Below are positions 33,450 to 41,807 of a stretch of DNA of 43,377 nt, piece after piece. The notes beneath the pieces were generated by a model that was not told where the DNA came from, searched no databases, and was given only the letters and a program-made list of their open reading frames with translations. The stretch covers positions 1-43,377 of the forward strand of contig JAIQFH010000057.1 of the NCBI GenBank assembly GCA_020073385.1. Direction: 5' to 3'. The position numbers and the translations under genes were made by a program. The stretch is from Terriglobia bacterium (GTDB lineage Bacteria; Acidobacteriota; Terriglobia; Terriglobales; Acidobacteriaceae). The stretch's first letter is position 1, and each line of letters opens with the position of its first letter.

Positions 33450-34091
33450 GATCGCAAGTTAGCGATTGCAGAGCTTGAAAGCCGCTTTGCATCTGCGGCG
33501 AAGCTGGAGACTTTTTTGATTCAAACCGGCGATTGGATTCGAATCCCTTCACTGTGGCCCGGAGTGTGGAAGGTCTATCGCATTCTCAGTGGCTTCACCG
33601 AGGATCGATGGTCGTTGGACGAGGAATTGAAACGGCCGGGACGCTGCCTTCTTTTTTGCTATCGGCTGGTGAATGATTCGTGGCAGAGGTCGTTTTTTCA
33701 TCAGTGTTGCGATGCCTCACTCGCGCGTGCACTTTCGTCCGATTATCGAAAGAGGGTTGATGATTTGTTGTCATCGGACATGAAGGTCGCGAGGGCCTTT
33801 GAGAAGTATCAGGCTGCTGCAAAGCCCATTGACCTGGTCGCTAATCTGGGATTCGGTGAATTGACGGACGGCGAGTTAGAGGTTTTCCCTCCTACGTGCG
33901 GCAGGTTGCTGGCTGATCGTATCTCAGACGGGCTTACGATGGATGAGGTGTTGGGAATCCTGCGAGACAGTTGGTTGGGAGCACATCGGCGCAAGCTTCC
34001 CAATCAAGCGACGCTGCAACTCATCTGCGCGGCGCATGAATTGCGGGGCGATCGATTCGTGTACAGGCGGTACAGGACACTGGGCTTTTAG
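33450..34091 (+). CDS. Hypothetical protein, 5' end unclear
   Basis: The frame is open from the codon after a TGA at 33447-33449 and codes for KLAIAELESRFASAAKLETFLIQTGDWIRIPSLWPG and on, ending at 34091. There is no ATG or GTG near the beginning. The best start is TTG 33516 with GGAGA 5 nt upstream (191 residues), but the preceding residues also look like coding sequence. So either a non-standard start is used or it is the tail of a gene whose beginning was lost in the same event that damaged the acyltransferase. The protein is soluble and mixed alpha/beta, with a Trp-rich N-terminus and a helical C-terminus. Function unknown. Confidence 0.55.
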   Translation, partial: DRKLAIAELESRFASAAKLETFLIQTGDWIRIPSLWPGVWKVYRILSGFTEDRWSLDEELKRPGRCLLFCYRLVNDSWQRSFFHQCCDASLARALSSDYRKRVDDLLSSDMKVARAFEKYQAAAKPIDLVANLGFGELTDGELEVFPPTCGRLLADRISDGLTMDEVLGILRDSWLGAHRRKLPNQATLQLICAAHELRGDRFVYRRYRTLGF

Positions 34092-34181
34092 CAATTACCT
34101 TTTTTTCATCGCATTACTTTAGTTCTCAAAATTGCGTCCTGATCACGGCATGACGCCTTCAAAACTTCTTAGTCTTTTCTC

Positions 34182-35306
34182 ATGAGACTACAAGTAGTTG
34201 TTGCTTCGTTGTGTGCCCCGGTTCTGGTTGCCATGATGACGGGGTGTGGCGCGGGTATCTCGCAAGCTCCAACTCAGCCGCCCGCAGTTCCGCCGAAATT
34301 GCAGTTCGCTTATGTGGCGAACCAATACTCGGACGACATTTCCGCGTTTTCGCTTGATGCGGCCACGGGCAAGCTGACGCCTGTTCCGGGATCGCCTTTT
34401 CGTGCGAACTCGGGAAACAATTTTGGGATCGCGACGGACCCGAAGGGCAAGTTCCTGTTCGTTGCCGACAATGTGATTCAAGCGATCGAAGTGTACTCCA
34501 TCAATTCCTCCAGCGGTGCATTGACACCGGTTGCGGGATCCCCATTCGCGGCGGGAATGGAGCCAGAGTCTCTGGCGGTCACTCCCGCGGGGAACTTCTT
34601 GTATGCGACGAATTTCGGGTCGAACAACATTTCCGAATACAGTGTGGATCGGTCGACGGGAATGCTTACGCAAATTTCCGGATCGCCGCTTGCGGCGGGC
34701 AGGCTTCCGAGCTGGATTTCGATGCATCCGAGCGGCAAGTTTGCGTATGTGGCCAACGACCTGGACAATTCCATTTCCGTATATGGAGTGGATGGCACGA
34801 CTGGCGCCATGACTCAACTTGGATCCCCGGTTGCGGTTGCCAGAATGCCTTTCTTTCTCGTGGTTCATCCAAGCGGAAAGTTCCTCTATGTGGCCACGGC
34901 GGGAATAGAGACGATCTCTGTCTTCTCGATTGACCCGACGTCTGGTTGGCTCACGCCGGGACAGGTTTTCCCGGACACGGGAGAGGTTGCGTTTTCCATA
35001 AGCTTCACGCCTGACGGTCAATACGGCTACACAGCGAACGAGGGCAACAGCAACATCGCCGGATATGGAGTCGACCTGAACAGTGGCGGGTTGACCCAGC
35101 TCGTGGGGTCTCCGATCATCGGCGTGACGGCTCCCTTTACGGCGGTGGTGGACGCGTCGGGGAAGTATTTGTACATCGTGTGTCCGACCAAGAACCAGGT
35201 GCTCGGGTACATCATCGACGCTGGCACCGGTGCGCTAAGCCCGATTTCGGGATCGCCGTTTGCAGCCGGCAGCCAGCCCAATGGAATGGCGCTGGCAAAT
35301 GAGTAA
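34182..35306 (+). CDS. Lactonase-like (YVTN) beta-propeller lipoprotein
   Basis: 374 residues. The lipoprotein signal is MRLQVVVASLCAPVLVAMMTGCG with the Cys at 22. A repeated unit of about 45-50 residues is visible seven times, each with FAYVANQ/FLYATNF, a GxxxxISVYSVD-type strand, STGxLTxxxGSPF/V, and a PSGKFxYV turn. This is the lactonase/YVTN beta-propeller pattern, seven blades. The active-site residues of true 6-phosphogluconolactonase cannot be assigned by eye; many such lipoproteins in Acidobacteriota have no known enzyme activity. There is no good ribosome site. It probably faces the periplasm. Confidence 0.9.
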   Translation: MRLQVVVASLCAPVLVAMMTGCGAGISQAPTQPPAVPPKLQFAYVANQYSDDISAFSLDAATGKLTPVPGSPFRANSGNNFGIATDPKGKFLFVADNVIQAIEVYSINSSSGALTPVAGSPFAAGMEPESLAVTPAGNFLYATNFGSNNISEYSVDRSTGMLTQISGSPLAAGRLPSWISMHPSGKFAYVANDLDNSISVYGVDGTTGAMTQLGSPVAVARMPFFLVVHPSGKFLYVATAGIETISVFSIDPTSGWLTPGQVFPDTGEVAFSISFTPDGQYGYTANEGNSNIAGYGVDLNSGGLTQLVGSPIIGVTAPFTAVVDASGKYLYIVCPTKNQVLGYIIDAGTGALSPISGSPFAAGSQPNGMALANE

Positions 35307-35311
35307 CCGAG

Positions 35312-36283
35312 TCAGTAGTAGCACAGCTTGAAGGCCATTTTGTAGGTGAGAGCGCGGGTGCGGTTGACGCGGCTGCGGGTGTAATCTTCCCAGCGATCGG
35401 CGACGCCGGCGAATTGCTCCTCTCCGGTCAAGCGATGCATAGCGCGCAACTGCACGATGTGCAGGCGATGGTAGAAGGCGCTGGCCACCATGGGCAGGCG
35501 CGTGCCGGATTGCTCGTAGAGCGACCAGAATCCGAGATCGTAACGCACGAGATTGTGCAGCAGGGTGCGGACGCCGCGCGCGAATAATTCCCGCGCGCCG
35601 CTATCGTTCGTGGCGAGCGCGTAGTCGTGGACTCCCCAGAGCGCCCAGATGAATCCGTTGAGAATGTGCGTGGGCGGGGAGACGATGTATTCCTCAAACC
35701 AGAGATCGCCGGATTCGTCGGTGAAGGCGACTCCTCCTTCTGCGATGGGGCGCTGGAAACTTACGAAGGCGGCGCGGGCGGCGTTGAGGTACCGCGTCTC
35801 ACCGGATTCTTTGTGGGCACGCAACAGGACTGAGATTCCCTGCCCTTGCGCCAATCCTGAGTACCATGGCGCCTTGAGCGTGTCGCGATACTCCCAGTCG
35901 AAGTGGTGGTTCCAGACGGAGACCGCTTTTGCATTCGGTTCGAGGTGCGCTAGCAGCCAGTCGGCGATCAGGAAGAACTTCTTCTTTCTTTTCTCATCTG
36001 AAGTGCGACGCCACAGATTGTAGTTGCCGAGGCCGTATTGCGCGATGGCGATGGGGTTGTGCTGCAGGCCGATGCGGCCGTGATAGTCGAGTAAGGGAAC
36101 TCCGGAGGCATCGTAGTGCCCCTCGTAGTCGGCCTTCTCGGCGAAGAGCATGTAGTACTCGCCTAGCTCTTTGGGATTGACGCTGGGATTTTCAGAGGGC
36201 GTTTCGTGCCAGAAGGTGAGATGGCTCTTGCCACCTAGAATGTAGGCGCTGAGGATGCGACGGTAGTAGGCGAGCGTGGGCAC
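35312..36283 (-). CDS. D-glucuronyl C5-epimerase-like protein
   Basis: 323 residues from a GTG start. It shows the pattern of the glucuronyl C5-epimerase C-terminal family: HNPIAIAQYGLGNYNLW, FFLIADWLLAHLEPNA, WNHHFDWEYRDTLKAPWYSGLAQGQGISVLLRAH, then HILNGFIWALWGVHDYA, and near the end SGTRLPMVASAFYHRLHIVQLRAMHRLTGEEQF. The last part matches the YHxxHIxQL block of animal heparan sulfate epimerase. No signal peptide is visible. Such enzymes turn glucuronate into iduronate in polymers. Its presence close to an EPS locus raises the possibility of a uronic-acid-containing surface polysaccharide. The substrate is inferred, not shown. Confidence 0.85.
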   Translation of the reverse strand: MPTLAYYRRILSAYILGGKSHLTFWHETPSENPSVNPKELGEYYMLFAEKADYEGHYDASGVPLLDYHGRIGLQHNPIAIAQYGLGNYNLWRRTSDEKRKKKFFLIADWLLAHLEPNAKAVSVWNHHFDWEYRDTLKAPWYSGLAQGQGISVLLRAHKESGETRYLNAARAAFVSFQRPIAEGGVAFTDESGDLWFEEYIVSPPTHILNGFIWALWGVHDYALATNDSGARELFARGVRTLLHNLVRYDLGFWSLYEQSGTRLPMVASAFYHRLHIVQLRAMHRLTGEEQFAGVADRWEDYTRSRVNRTRALTYKMAFKLCYY

Positions 36284-36402
36284 CGGTTGGCGTCCATATT
36301 ACGGGACGCTGGGCGATTGATACCAACGGGGAGGCCGGGGAGATCAAACCTTAAAACGCGGAGGACGCTGAGAGATGCCGCAGAGGGCGAGGAGAAGAGC
36401 GA

Positions 36403-37467
36403 TTACGTCGTGCTCTGGACGGCATAGAGCGACGTACACAGGTCATCGGATTCGACTGCGATCGTGGAGACGGCTAGAAACAGAGTTGAGTTTTCGCCGT
36501 CCGGAAGGAATGCGTTGCCGTACTGGAAGAGGCGCATCGGCAGCGGATCCTTTTTCCATTCCAGAAGCGACTGCCATGAGTCGTAGGGTTTAACTTCACC
36601 GCCATAGACGCGGACGATGCGATCTCGATTCACCTCGCTTGGCTCAATCATTGTTGAGAAAAAGACACGGCGGCCGACGCGGCATCCGTAGATAGAGGAA
36701 CTGCTGATCTGGGCTAGTTGCGAGAGCTTTCCCTCGCGGTCCAGGCGATAGATGTGGTTTCGCTCTAACGGCGTATCGGAGGAAAAGTAGAGGGCGTCTT
36801 CGGTGGGAACTGCTGCCACCGCGCGAGCCTGCTGGTTCCCCTGCATGACGATCTCGACGTGGGAGAAATCGCAGGAGGCACGAAGGATGCTGCATTCGTC
36901 GCCATAATCGCCGGTCAGGATCCAGAGGCAATCGGCCCAGGGATCGTGAACCATGTTGTGCACGTGGCGGATTTTGCCTTTGGGGAAGGTGTAGGCGATG
37001 CTCCAGGTTGCGCCCGCATCCGGCGAGCCGTAGACGTGGACTTCGTCGCGTTGCGCATTGTCGAAATATTCTCCCCAAAACACTGCGCCGCCCGGAGTTG
37101 CGGTGATGTGAAGAGGGCGAGTACCGCGGGTGATCGCGTGCGTCGGGCGGAATTGGAATTCGCCCGGGCGCAGAGTGACGATCGAACCGGGAATCGCTCC
37201 GATGATTGCACCGGAGGGCAGAACGGCGAGGGCGTGGAATCCGTCACGCAACAGGCGCGCGGTAAAGCGATTCGTCACCGAGAAGCGGCGGCGCAGTGAG
37301 GGTCGGAAGTGTGCAACTGGCTGCCAGATGACGTGACGAGCATCTTCGACGCGGGCACGAAGCAATTGATATCCGCGCGAGGCGTAGAGTTGGTCTCCTG
37401 CCCAGGTGAGGGCGCGCAGTCCGGGAAAACGGGCGGCGAGAGTCAGAGACGACGGAGGGGAGTTCAT
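36403..37467 (-). CDS. Beta-propeller (BNR-like) hypothetical protein
   Basis: 354 residues without a signal peptide. Strand-rich repeats are spaced about 45-50 residues apart: LRALTWAGDQLYASRGYQLLR, GFHALAVLPSGAIIGAIPGSIVTL, HITATPGGAVFWGEYF, DEVHVYGSPDAGATWSIAYTFP (a sialidase-like Asp box), HNMVHDPWADCLWILTGDYGDECSILRA, and ALYFSSDTPLERNHIYRLD. This fits a six- or seven-bladed propeller binding a carbohydrate-like ligand. Located 119 nt upstream of the C5-epimerase on the same strand, so the pair may be co-transcribed and act on the same polymer. No hydrolase signature can be claimed. Confidence 0.75.
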   Translation of the reverse strand: MNSPPSSLTLAARFPGLRALTWAGDQLYASRGYQLLRARVEDARHVIWQPVAHFRPSLRRRFSVTNRFTARLLRDGFHALAVLPSGAIIGAIPGSIVTLRPGEFQFRPTHAITRGTRPLHITATPGGAVFWGEYFDNAQRDEVHVYGSPDAGATWSIAYTFPKGKIRHVHNMVHDPWADCLWILTGDYGDECSILRASCDFSHVEIVMQGNQQARAVAAVPTEDALYFSSDTPLERNHIYRLDREGKLSQLAQISSSSIYGCRVGRRVFFSTMIEPSEVNRDRIVRVYGGEVKPYDSWQSLLEWKKDPLPMRLFQYGNAFLPDGENSTLFLAVSTIAVESDDLCTSLYAVQSTT

Positions 37468-37664
37468 TCTTGCACGACGAATCGCGGGGACTTTTTGCGC
37501 ACGAGCATCTCGAGTCGCTGACTATCTTATTGGGCCAGGTCCAGACGGGCAATGTGAAAACCCCGGACTTGGTGGAAGGGTCGCAGCAGGAATGTGGCCA
37601 GCATCTCGTACCTTTGATCTCTCGGTCGAAATCTGCGGTATGGGACTCTCGACAGGAAGTCAAT

Positions 37665-37725
37665 CCCCACCCCTTCGACTTCGCTCAGGGCAGGCTCTGT
37701 CGCACTCAACGCGACAAGGGTGGGG
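37665..37725. repeat. Stem-loop repeat carrying a second repeat inside its arm
   Basis: Outer arms CCCCACCC (37665-37672) and GGGTGGGG (37718-37725); inner arms TGTCGC (37698-37703) and GCGACA (37711-37716). Between outer and inner left arm lies the 24-bp repeat 37671-37694, identical to the one in wecB. The intact form of the host hairpin is seen at 25723-25764. Confidence 0.8.
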
Positions 37726-37741
37726 CACCCTTCCATGTAAG

Positions 37742-38566
37742 TCATGGCAGGAATGTTTTCATGCAAAAACAGCTGCCGCCTGCCTTTTCGAACTCGGACG
37801 TCTCAACGACCACGGGAATCAATGCTTCGTCTTGAAGGATCCTTTCCAACTGCGGCGTCATGTGAGGTGTGATGTAGCGACCGTTGACGACGATGCCGTT
37901 TCCCATGAAGTGGTGCGCTTCGGTGGAATCGAGGAGATGAACGCGCGTCCAGTTCTTGTGAATAGCGGCGAGCGCGTCGGCGGAAAAAGCACCGGCGAAG
38001 ATCAGAGCGGCTTCATTGTTCAGGGGGCATAGGCAAGAGTCGAGGTGATAGCAGTAAGGGTCAACCAACTGCAGCGGGATTACCGCAATTCCCATTTCGG
38101 ACATGGCGGCTGCGAATTTTTCGATACCGCCGCGAGTGCTCCGAAAACCATAGCCACCGTAGATGCGCGATCCGTCAGGATGCCAGAGAAGATCGCCATG
38201 GCCCTCGAGGTAGTCTTCGCCGAAATTCATTTCGATGACGCGATAGTCGTGGGAGCGGCACCACTCGGTGTAGAAGGGGACCTCGCGCTGGCGGGAGGAG
38301 TAGACCATGCGACTGGGGACAACAAATTTTCCGTATCCGGCCTTCTCCCCGACAAAAACCTGATTAGCGGCGAAGACCATGTCCTCGAGTCCTTCGACGG
38401 GATCGATCACTTCGACTTCGCATCCACACTGTTGCAAAACGCCACAGAGACTCTCCCACTGAGTGCGCGCTTTCACTCTATCGACTGGGTGATCTGGAAA
38501 CATGTATGGGTTTTTCTGATCGACGACATCGAAATAATTTGGAGGACAGACGAGCACCTTCGGCAT
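37742..38566 (-). CDS. DDAH/arginine deiminase-superfamily amidinohydrolase
   Basis: 274 residues from ATG 38564-38566 (MPKVLVCPPNYFDVVDQKNPYM). Pentein-fold features: GLEDMVFAANQVFVGE, with Asp near position 70; the EGHGDLLWHPDGSRIYGGYGFRS block; the catalytic His in YCYHLDSCLCPL; and the C-terminal Cys in GGSCFCMKTFLP (Cys 268 fits the family position). The pattern resembles dimethylarginine dimethylaminohydrolase and related arginine-processing enzymes more than arginine deiminase proper. It would release citrulline plus dimethylamine, or ammonia, from a modified arginine. The substrate needs enzyme data. The gene stands alone and no strong ribosome site was found. Confidence 0.85.
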   Translation of the reverse strand: MPKVLVCPPNYFDVVDQKNPYMFPDHPVDRVKARTQWESLCGVLQQCGCEVEVIDPVEGLEDMVFAANQVFVGEKAGYGKFVVPSRMVYSSRQREVPFYTEWCRSHDYRVIEMNFGEDYLEGHGDLLWHPDGSRIYGGYGFRSTRGGIEKFAAAMSEMGIAVIPLQLVDPYCYHLDSCLCPLNNEAALIFAGAFSADALAAIHKNWTRVHLLDSTEAHHFMGNGIVVNGRYITPHMTPQLERILQDEALIPVVVETSEFEKAGGSCFCMKTFLP

Positions 38567-38799
38567 ACAACAGAATGGTAGCTGCCGCTTTTCAGTGGAT
38601 GCAAGGCACGAGGGGCGCGGGATCGGCAGCAATGCCGAATAGTCGGCAGACCGAGTTGTTGCTCCCTATGTAGGCTGTGCGGCTACCGAGAAAAACGCGT
38701 TGGTGCGACCCTAAGACGCTGTGGCACATGACGTGCAGTCAGATTCAAATTTCAGCGCTCTCCGAAGTGTTTTTTGGAAGAGCAGAAGGAATCGTTGTC

Positions 38800-39090
38800 A
38801 TGCTTAGCCATTGCGCAAATACAGATTGCCACAAACCTTTTCTCCGGCTCCGGGAAGGTAAGTTGTTCCTGGTGGAAACGGACCGTTTGACGAAACGGGG
38901 AGAACCCTCGGTTCCACCGTTTGTCCGGGCACGGCAAAAGCCACGGCAGGTGGAACACTACTGGCTGTGCGATGAGTGCGCGGCCCAGTGGACGCTGATC
39001 TACGATCGCGAGCGAGGAGTCGCGCTGGCGCCAGCGAAGCGGCCGATCGCAAAGGTAGCGGCGGCTGCCGCGCAAAGCGGTGTGGCCTGA
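38800..39090 (+). CDS. Small Cys-rich (zinc-binding-like) protein
   Basis: 96 residues from ATG 38800, with AGAAGGA about 11 nt upstream. Cys residues form a likely zinc site: CANTDCHK at the N-terminus and CDECAAQW in the middle, spaced by about 50 residues. The part between contains FLRLREGKLFLVET, typical of a short beta-hairpin. A basic, Ala-rich tail ends the protein. It is a soluble protein of unknown role. It is followed by a strong terminator, so it is a separate transcription unit. Confidence 0.75.
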   Translation: MLSHCANTDCHKPFLRLREGKLFLVETDRLTKRGEPSVPPFVRARQKPRQVEHYWLCDECAAQWTLIYDRERGVALAPAKRPIAKVAAAAAQSGVA

Positions 39091-39123
39091 GCATAGGCTA
39101 TTTGTAGCCCGCTTTTTCCCATC

Positions 39124-39153
39124 GCCCGCCCTAACGATCGGGCGGGCTTTTCT
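39124..39153 (+). terminator. Rho-independent terminator
   Basis: Perfect 8-bp stem GCCCGCCC/GGGCGGGC with an 8-nt loop and a following TTTTCT run. It is 34 nt after the small Cys-rich gene and abuts the end of the convergent propeller gene. Confidence 0.92.
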
Positions 39154-40096
39154 ACACATGCAAGAGGAATTCCGGATCGTCAGGCAGTTCACACTGAAAC
39201 TTCATAGGATTGAAATCAGAGTCGAACTTCAGGATGGTTCTCTCCGTTCGGCTTGCCACGTAAAAGTTGCCGGAGTTTCCGAACGCCATTCCGCACGAGT
39301 TCTTTACTTTCACCGATTTGATGTCATTGAGCACGAACTTATCCGGAGAGCTTGCGAGCTTAGCCGTAAATACATGATCTCCACCGCTGACGTACAAGCT
39401 GCCGTTGTGGACGACAAGATGAACGGGAGACCCCGCATCCAGCGTATTGCTCTGGCCCAGGTATTTGCCTGTGATGTCATACATCTTGACAATGCCAGCC
39501 GGCTGGTCCGCAACATAAAGTCTGCCGTTTGCCCAAGCAACGCCCCTCACTGAGTGCTTCTTGGCCCCAAGGTCCGAGTACGAAAGACCAGTCGGACTCA
39601 TAACTGGCGTCGTGGCCGGCTTGGACAAGTTGCCATTACTCGATGCCACGAATGTACCGGTAAGGAATTTTCCCGAAGCAGGAAGCGCTGCCGCAACGGG
39701 CGCAGGCCTCCCGATCTTGCCGTCATCAGAGACGATGAGGCGGGTGATCACGTTGGTATCCTGGCTGGACAAGTAGCAATAGCCCAGCCCGTCGAATGCG
39801 AAGTCAAACGGGTGCAGGATGCCGTTGCAGGTATGGTTCGACGCAAATTGGCTTACAAATCGATATTTCGTTCCTGATCCCTGGTAGCACAGGACGCTGT
39901 TTTGGGTGTTGTTGGCATTTGCCACGTACAGGTATTTTCCGACGAGGTAGATGCCTCGAAGTTCATTCAGGATCACGCCGCCGGTTTCGTCCAGCACAGA
40001 AGAGGTAATCTTATTGCCGTCCTTGTCGTAAGCATGGACGTTGTTTTTATGGGGGTCTCTCTCGGGGTTGCCGCCGTGGAGCGTGACGAACAGCAT
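39152..40096 (-). CDS. NHL/YVTN-like beta-propeller protein
   Basis: 314 residues; ATG preceded by AAGGA at about 6 nt. No signal peptide, unlike the lipoprotein propeller at 34182. Repeats of about 45-50 residues: NNVHAYDKDGNKITSSVLDE, LRGIYLVGKYLYVANANNTQNSVLCYQ, HPFDFAFDGLGYCYLSSQDTNVITRL, VRGVAWANGRLYVADQPAGIVKMYD, PVHLVVHNGSLYVSGGDHVFTAKL, CGMAFGNSGNFYVASRTERTILKFD. This is a six-bladed NHL-type arrangement. It is probably a binding or scaffold protein; no active site was recognised. The three propellers in the window do not appear to be recent duplicates of each other. Confidence 0.82.
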   Translation of the reverse strand: MLFVTLHGGNPERDPHKNNVHAYDKDGNKITSSVLDETGGVILNELRGIYLVGKYLYVANANNTQNSVLCYQGSGTKYRFVSQFASNHTCNGILHPFDFAFDGLGYCYLSSQDTNVITRLIVSDDGKIGRPAPVAAALPASGKFLTGTFVASSNGNLSKPATTPVMSPTGLSYSDLGAKKHSVRGVAWANGRLYVADQPAGIVKMYDITGKYLGQSNTLDAGSPVHLVVHNGSLYVSGGDHVFTAKLASSPDKFVLNDIKSVKVKNSCGMAFGNSGNFYVASRTERTILKFDSDFNPMKFQCELPDDPEFLLHV

Positions 40097-40401
40097 AATG
40101 GATCCTTCCCGAATAATTTCAGATCGAAGTTCTACGGTCGATTTCGCGAGCAGCCCATGCTACGGGAAACGATTCAGAGGCACACCCATATAGTGTCCTT
40201 GCAGGTTGCAACGTTTCACCGGTGCCGATCACCATAGCATTGAGGAAGGCCTTCCGAAAGAACGGCCACAGGATATTTGCTGGGACGTGAAATCACGAAG
40301 TGCATATCCAGCTTCGACATCTTGACAGTCCTTCTGCGGCGGCATACTGTCCGCAACTACCGACCCTAGGAACTTAAAACCCCAACTAAGGAGGAGACCC
40401 T
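40097..40401. other. Upstream region of the tandem secreted pair
   Basis: About 305 nt without a gene, between divergent genes. It holds a possible promoter at 40322-40350 for the forward pair. No other structure was noticed. Confidence 0.5.
40322..40350 (+). promoter_or_regulatory. Possible promoter of the secreted tandem pair
   Basis: Perfect TTGACA at 40322-40327, then a 17-bp spacer and TACTGT (40345-40350), a poor -10 box; CATACT two bases earlier is a better box with a short 15-bp spacer. It is about 50 nt upstream of the GTG start. Confidence 0.4.
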
Positions 40402-41769
40402 GTGACCCCTATTTCAGCCGTCGCTTTTATGCCTGCAGCAAAGACAGCCAGGCTTCAGCAACTCCGTCGATTCGTTTTTTCCCTCGCGCTCATGCCGGCT
40501 CTGCTTCTCGGCCGTCCGACCTGGGCTCAGACCGCGGACGCCGGGCAAGGCGATCAAAAAGTGAAGAAGGTATTCTATTCCGCCAAAGACCGGCTGGAAG
40601 CCATGCACGCGGCTTCGCTGTTCACCGCCAAGGCCGTCGGAGACGCAAACATTCTGGAGGGCCCTCCGCAGGACAAGAAGCAGTTTCAACTGCACTTCAA
40701 CGACAAAGTGATTTGCGACTTCGCGGGAGCCGGCTCGCAGATGGGCGGCAAAACTCCCAAATTCTCATGCAAGATCACCCGCGTCGAAAGCGCCGATGGA
40801 GGGGTTCAGACCCTGACTCCTGATATGGATGAAGAGCCCGTTAAGGTGAAATTCGGAGCTGACGACAACGAAGTCTACGCTGAGGTCGCGGCCACGCGGC
40901 TGATGTGGGCTCTGGGTTATTACGCCGACTCATGGTTCTCGGTTCGCGTTGAGTGTCATAACTGCCCCGAGAACCCGATCTCCGGCTCGGGACCAGTGGG
41001 AACACGTACATACGACCCAGCTACCATCGTGCGGAAATATCCCGGTCACAAGATGTACGTGAGCGGCAATGAAGAGCAGGGGTGGAGTTGGAAAGAACTG
41101 GATACCGCCAATGGTCGTCCAACATACGAACGAGACGGTCTGAAGCTCATGGGGGCTTTCCTGCAACACAGCGACAATAAGCCACCGCAGCAACGACTGA
41201 CGTGTGACAAGGTGCATGTGGATGAGAAGACCCAGCCCTTCACCACTACCTGCGACAAGTCAGTGATGCTGGTCCAGGATGTAGGCGCCACGTTCGGAGG
41301 TGGAGGCTGGTTCACCAGCAACGGCTCGGCAAAAATGAATCTCCAAGTTTGGTCTGGCAAGAAGCTTTGGAACAAGGTTGGGACCGACGGTGCACCACGC
41401 CAATGCCAGGCAGCGCTACGCAAGAGTCTGACCGCGCATGATGGTTTGAGTGATCCGTTGATCAGCGAAGAAGGGCGTCGTTTCGATGCAGGCTTGATGT
41501 GCCAACTTTCCGATCGTCAGATCGAAGAACTCTTCAAAGCCGCCCGTGCGGCACAGATGCCGCAGTACCACAACCACGACGGCTCTTTCAAAACAGGGGT
41601 GGATGAAGCTTCGGTCATCCGGCAGTGGGTAGATGCTTTCAAGCAGAAGCGGGAGCAACTCGCCAGTGGCCGTTGCGAATGGAAGGAAAAGCCGGCCGAC
41701 CTCACCGTGGTTGACAACCCGATGGCCCTGGCGACGGTGCCCAACTACTGTTCCGCCAAGCCATTCTGA
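40402..41769 (+). CDS. Secreted paralogue A, possibly kinase-like
   Basis: 455 residues; GTG start after AAGGAGGAG. Signal peptide of about 42 residues ending PTWAQ. No family recognised. Elements shared with the next gene: VKVKFG followed by NEVYAEVAATRLMWALGYYAD (about 145-175); a CHNC motif; WSWKEL; LMGAFLQHSDNKPPQQRLTC (about 247-266); VMLVQDVGATFG; and a C-terminal helical RQIEELFKAARAAQM with VDEASVIRQWVDAFKQKREQL. The order Lys-strand, Glu helix, HxDNKPPQ loop and DxG resembles the lysine, glutamate, catalytic loop and metal motif of kinase-like folds (as in HipA or CotH types), but this is inference. Eight or more Cys suggest disulfides. It is the first gene of a tandem pair. Confidence 0.8.
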   Translation: MTPISAVAFMPAAKTARLQQLRRFVFSLALMPALLLGRPTWAQTADAGQGDQKVKKVFYSAKDRLEAMHAASLFTAKAVGDANILEGPPQDKKQFQLHFNDKVICDFAGAGSQMGGKTPKFSCKITRVESADGGVQTLTPDMDEEPVKVKFGADDNEVYAEVAATRLMWALGYYADSWFSVRVECHNCPENPISGSGPVGTRTYDPATIVRKYPGHKMYVSGNEEQGWSWKELDTANGRPTYERDGLKLMGAFLQHSDNKPPQQRLTCDKVHVDEKTQPFTTTCDKSVMLVQDVGATFGGGGWFTSNGSAKMNLQVWSGKKLWNKVGTDGAPRQCQAALRKSLTAHDGLSDPLISEEGRRFDAGLMCQLSDRQIEELFKAARAAQMPQYHNHDGSFKTGVDEASVIRQWVDAFKQKREQLASGRCEWKEKPADLTVVDNPMALATVPNYCSAKPF

Positions 41770-41807
41770 CAAGGTCCGCATAGGAATCGATCGAGAAGGA
41801 GTTTTCC

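Noticed and set aside
34182..35306. 6-phosphogluconolactonase enzyme assignment
   Set aside because: Only the general propeller repeats are visible and the protein is an exported lipoprotein, so a cytosolic sugar-phosphate role is unlikely.
37527..37766. 79-codon reverse ORF between the propeller and the DDAH-like gene
   Set aside because: Part of it (PALSEVEGVG) is a translation of the palindromic repeat; it overlaps the DDAH-like gene end and has no family features.
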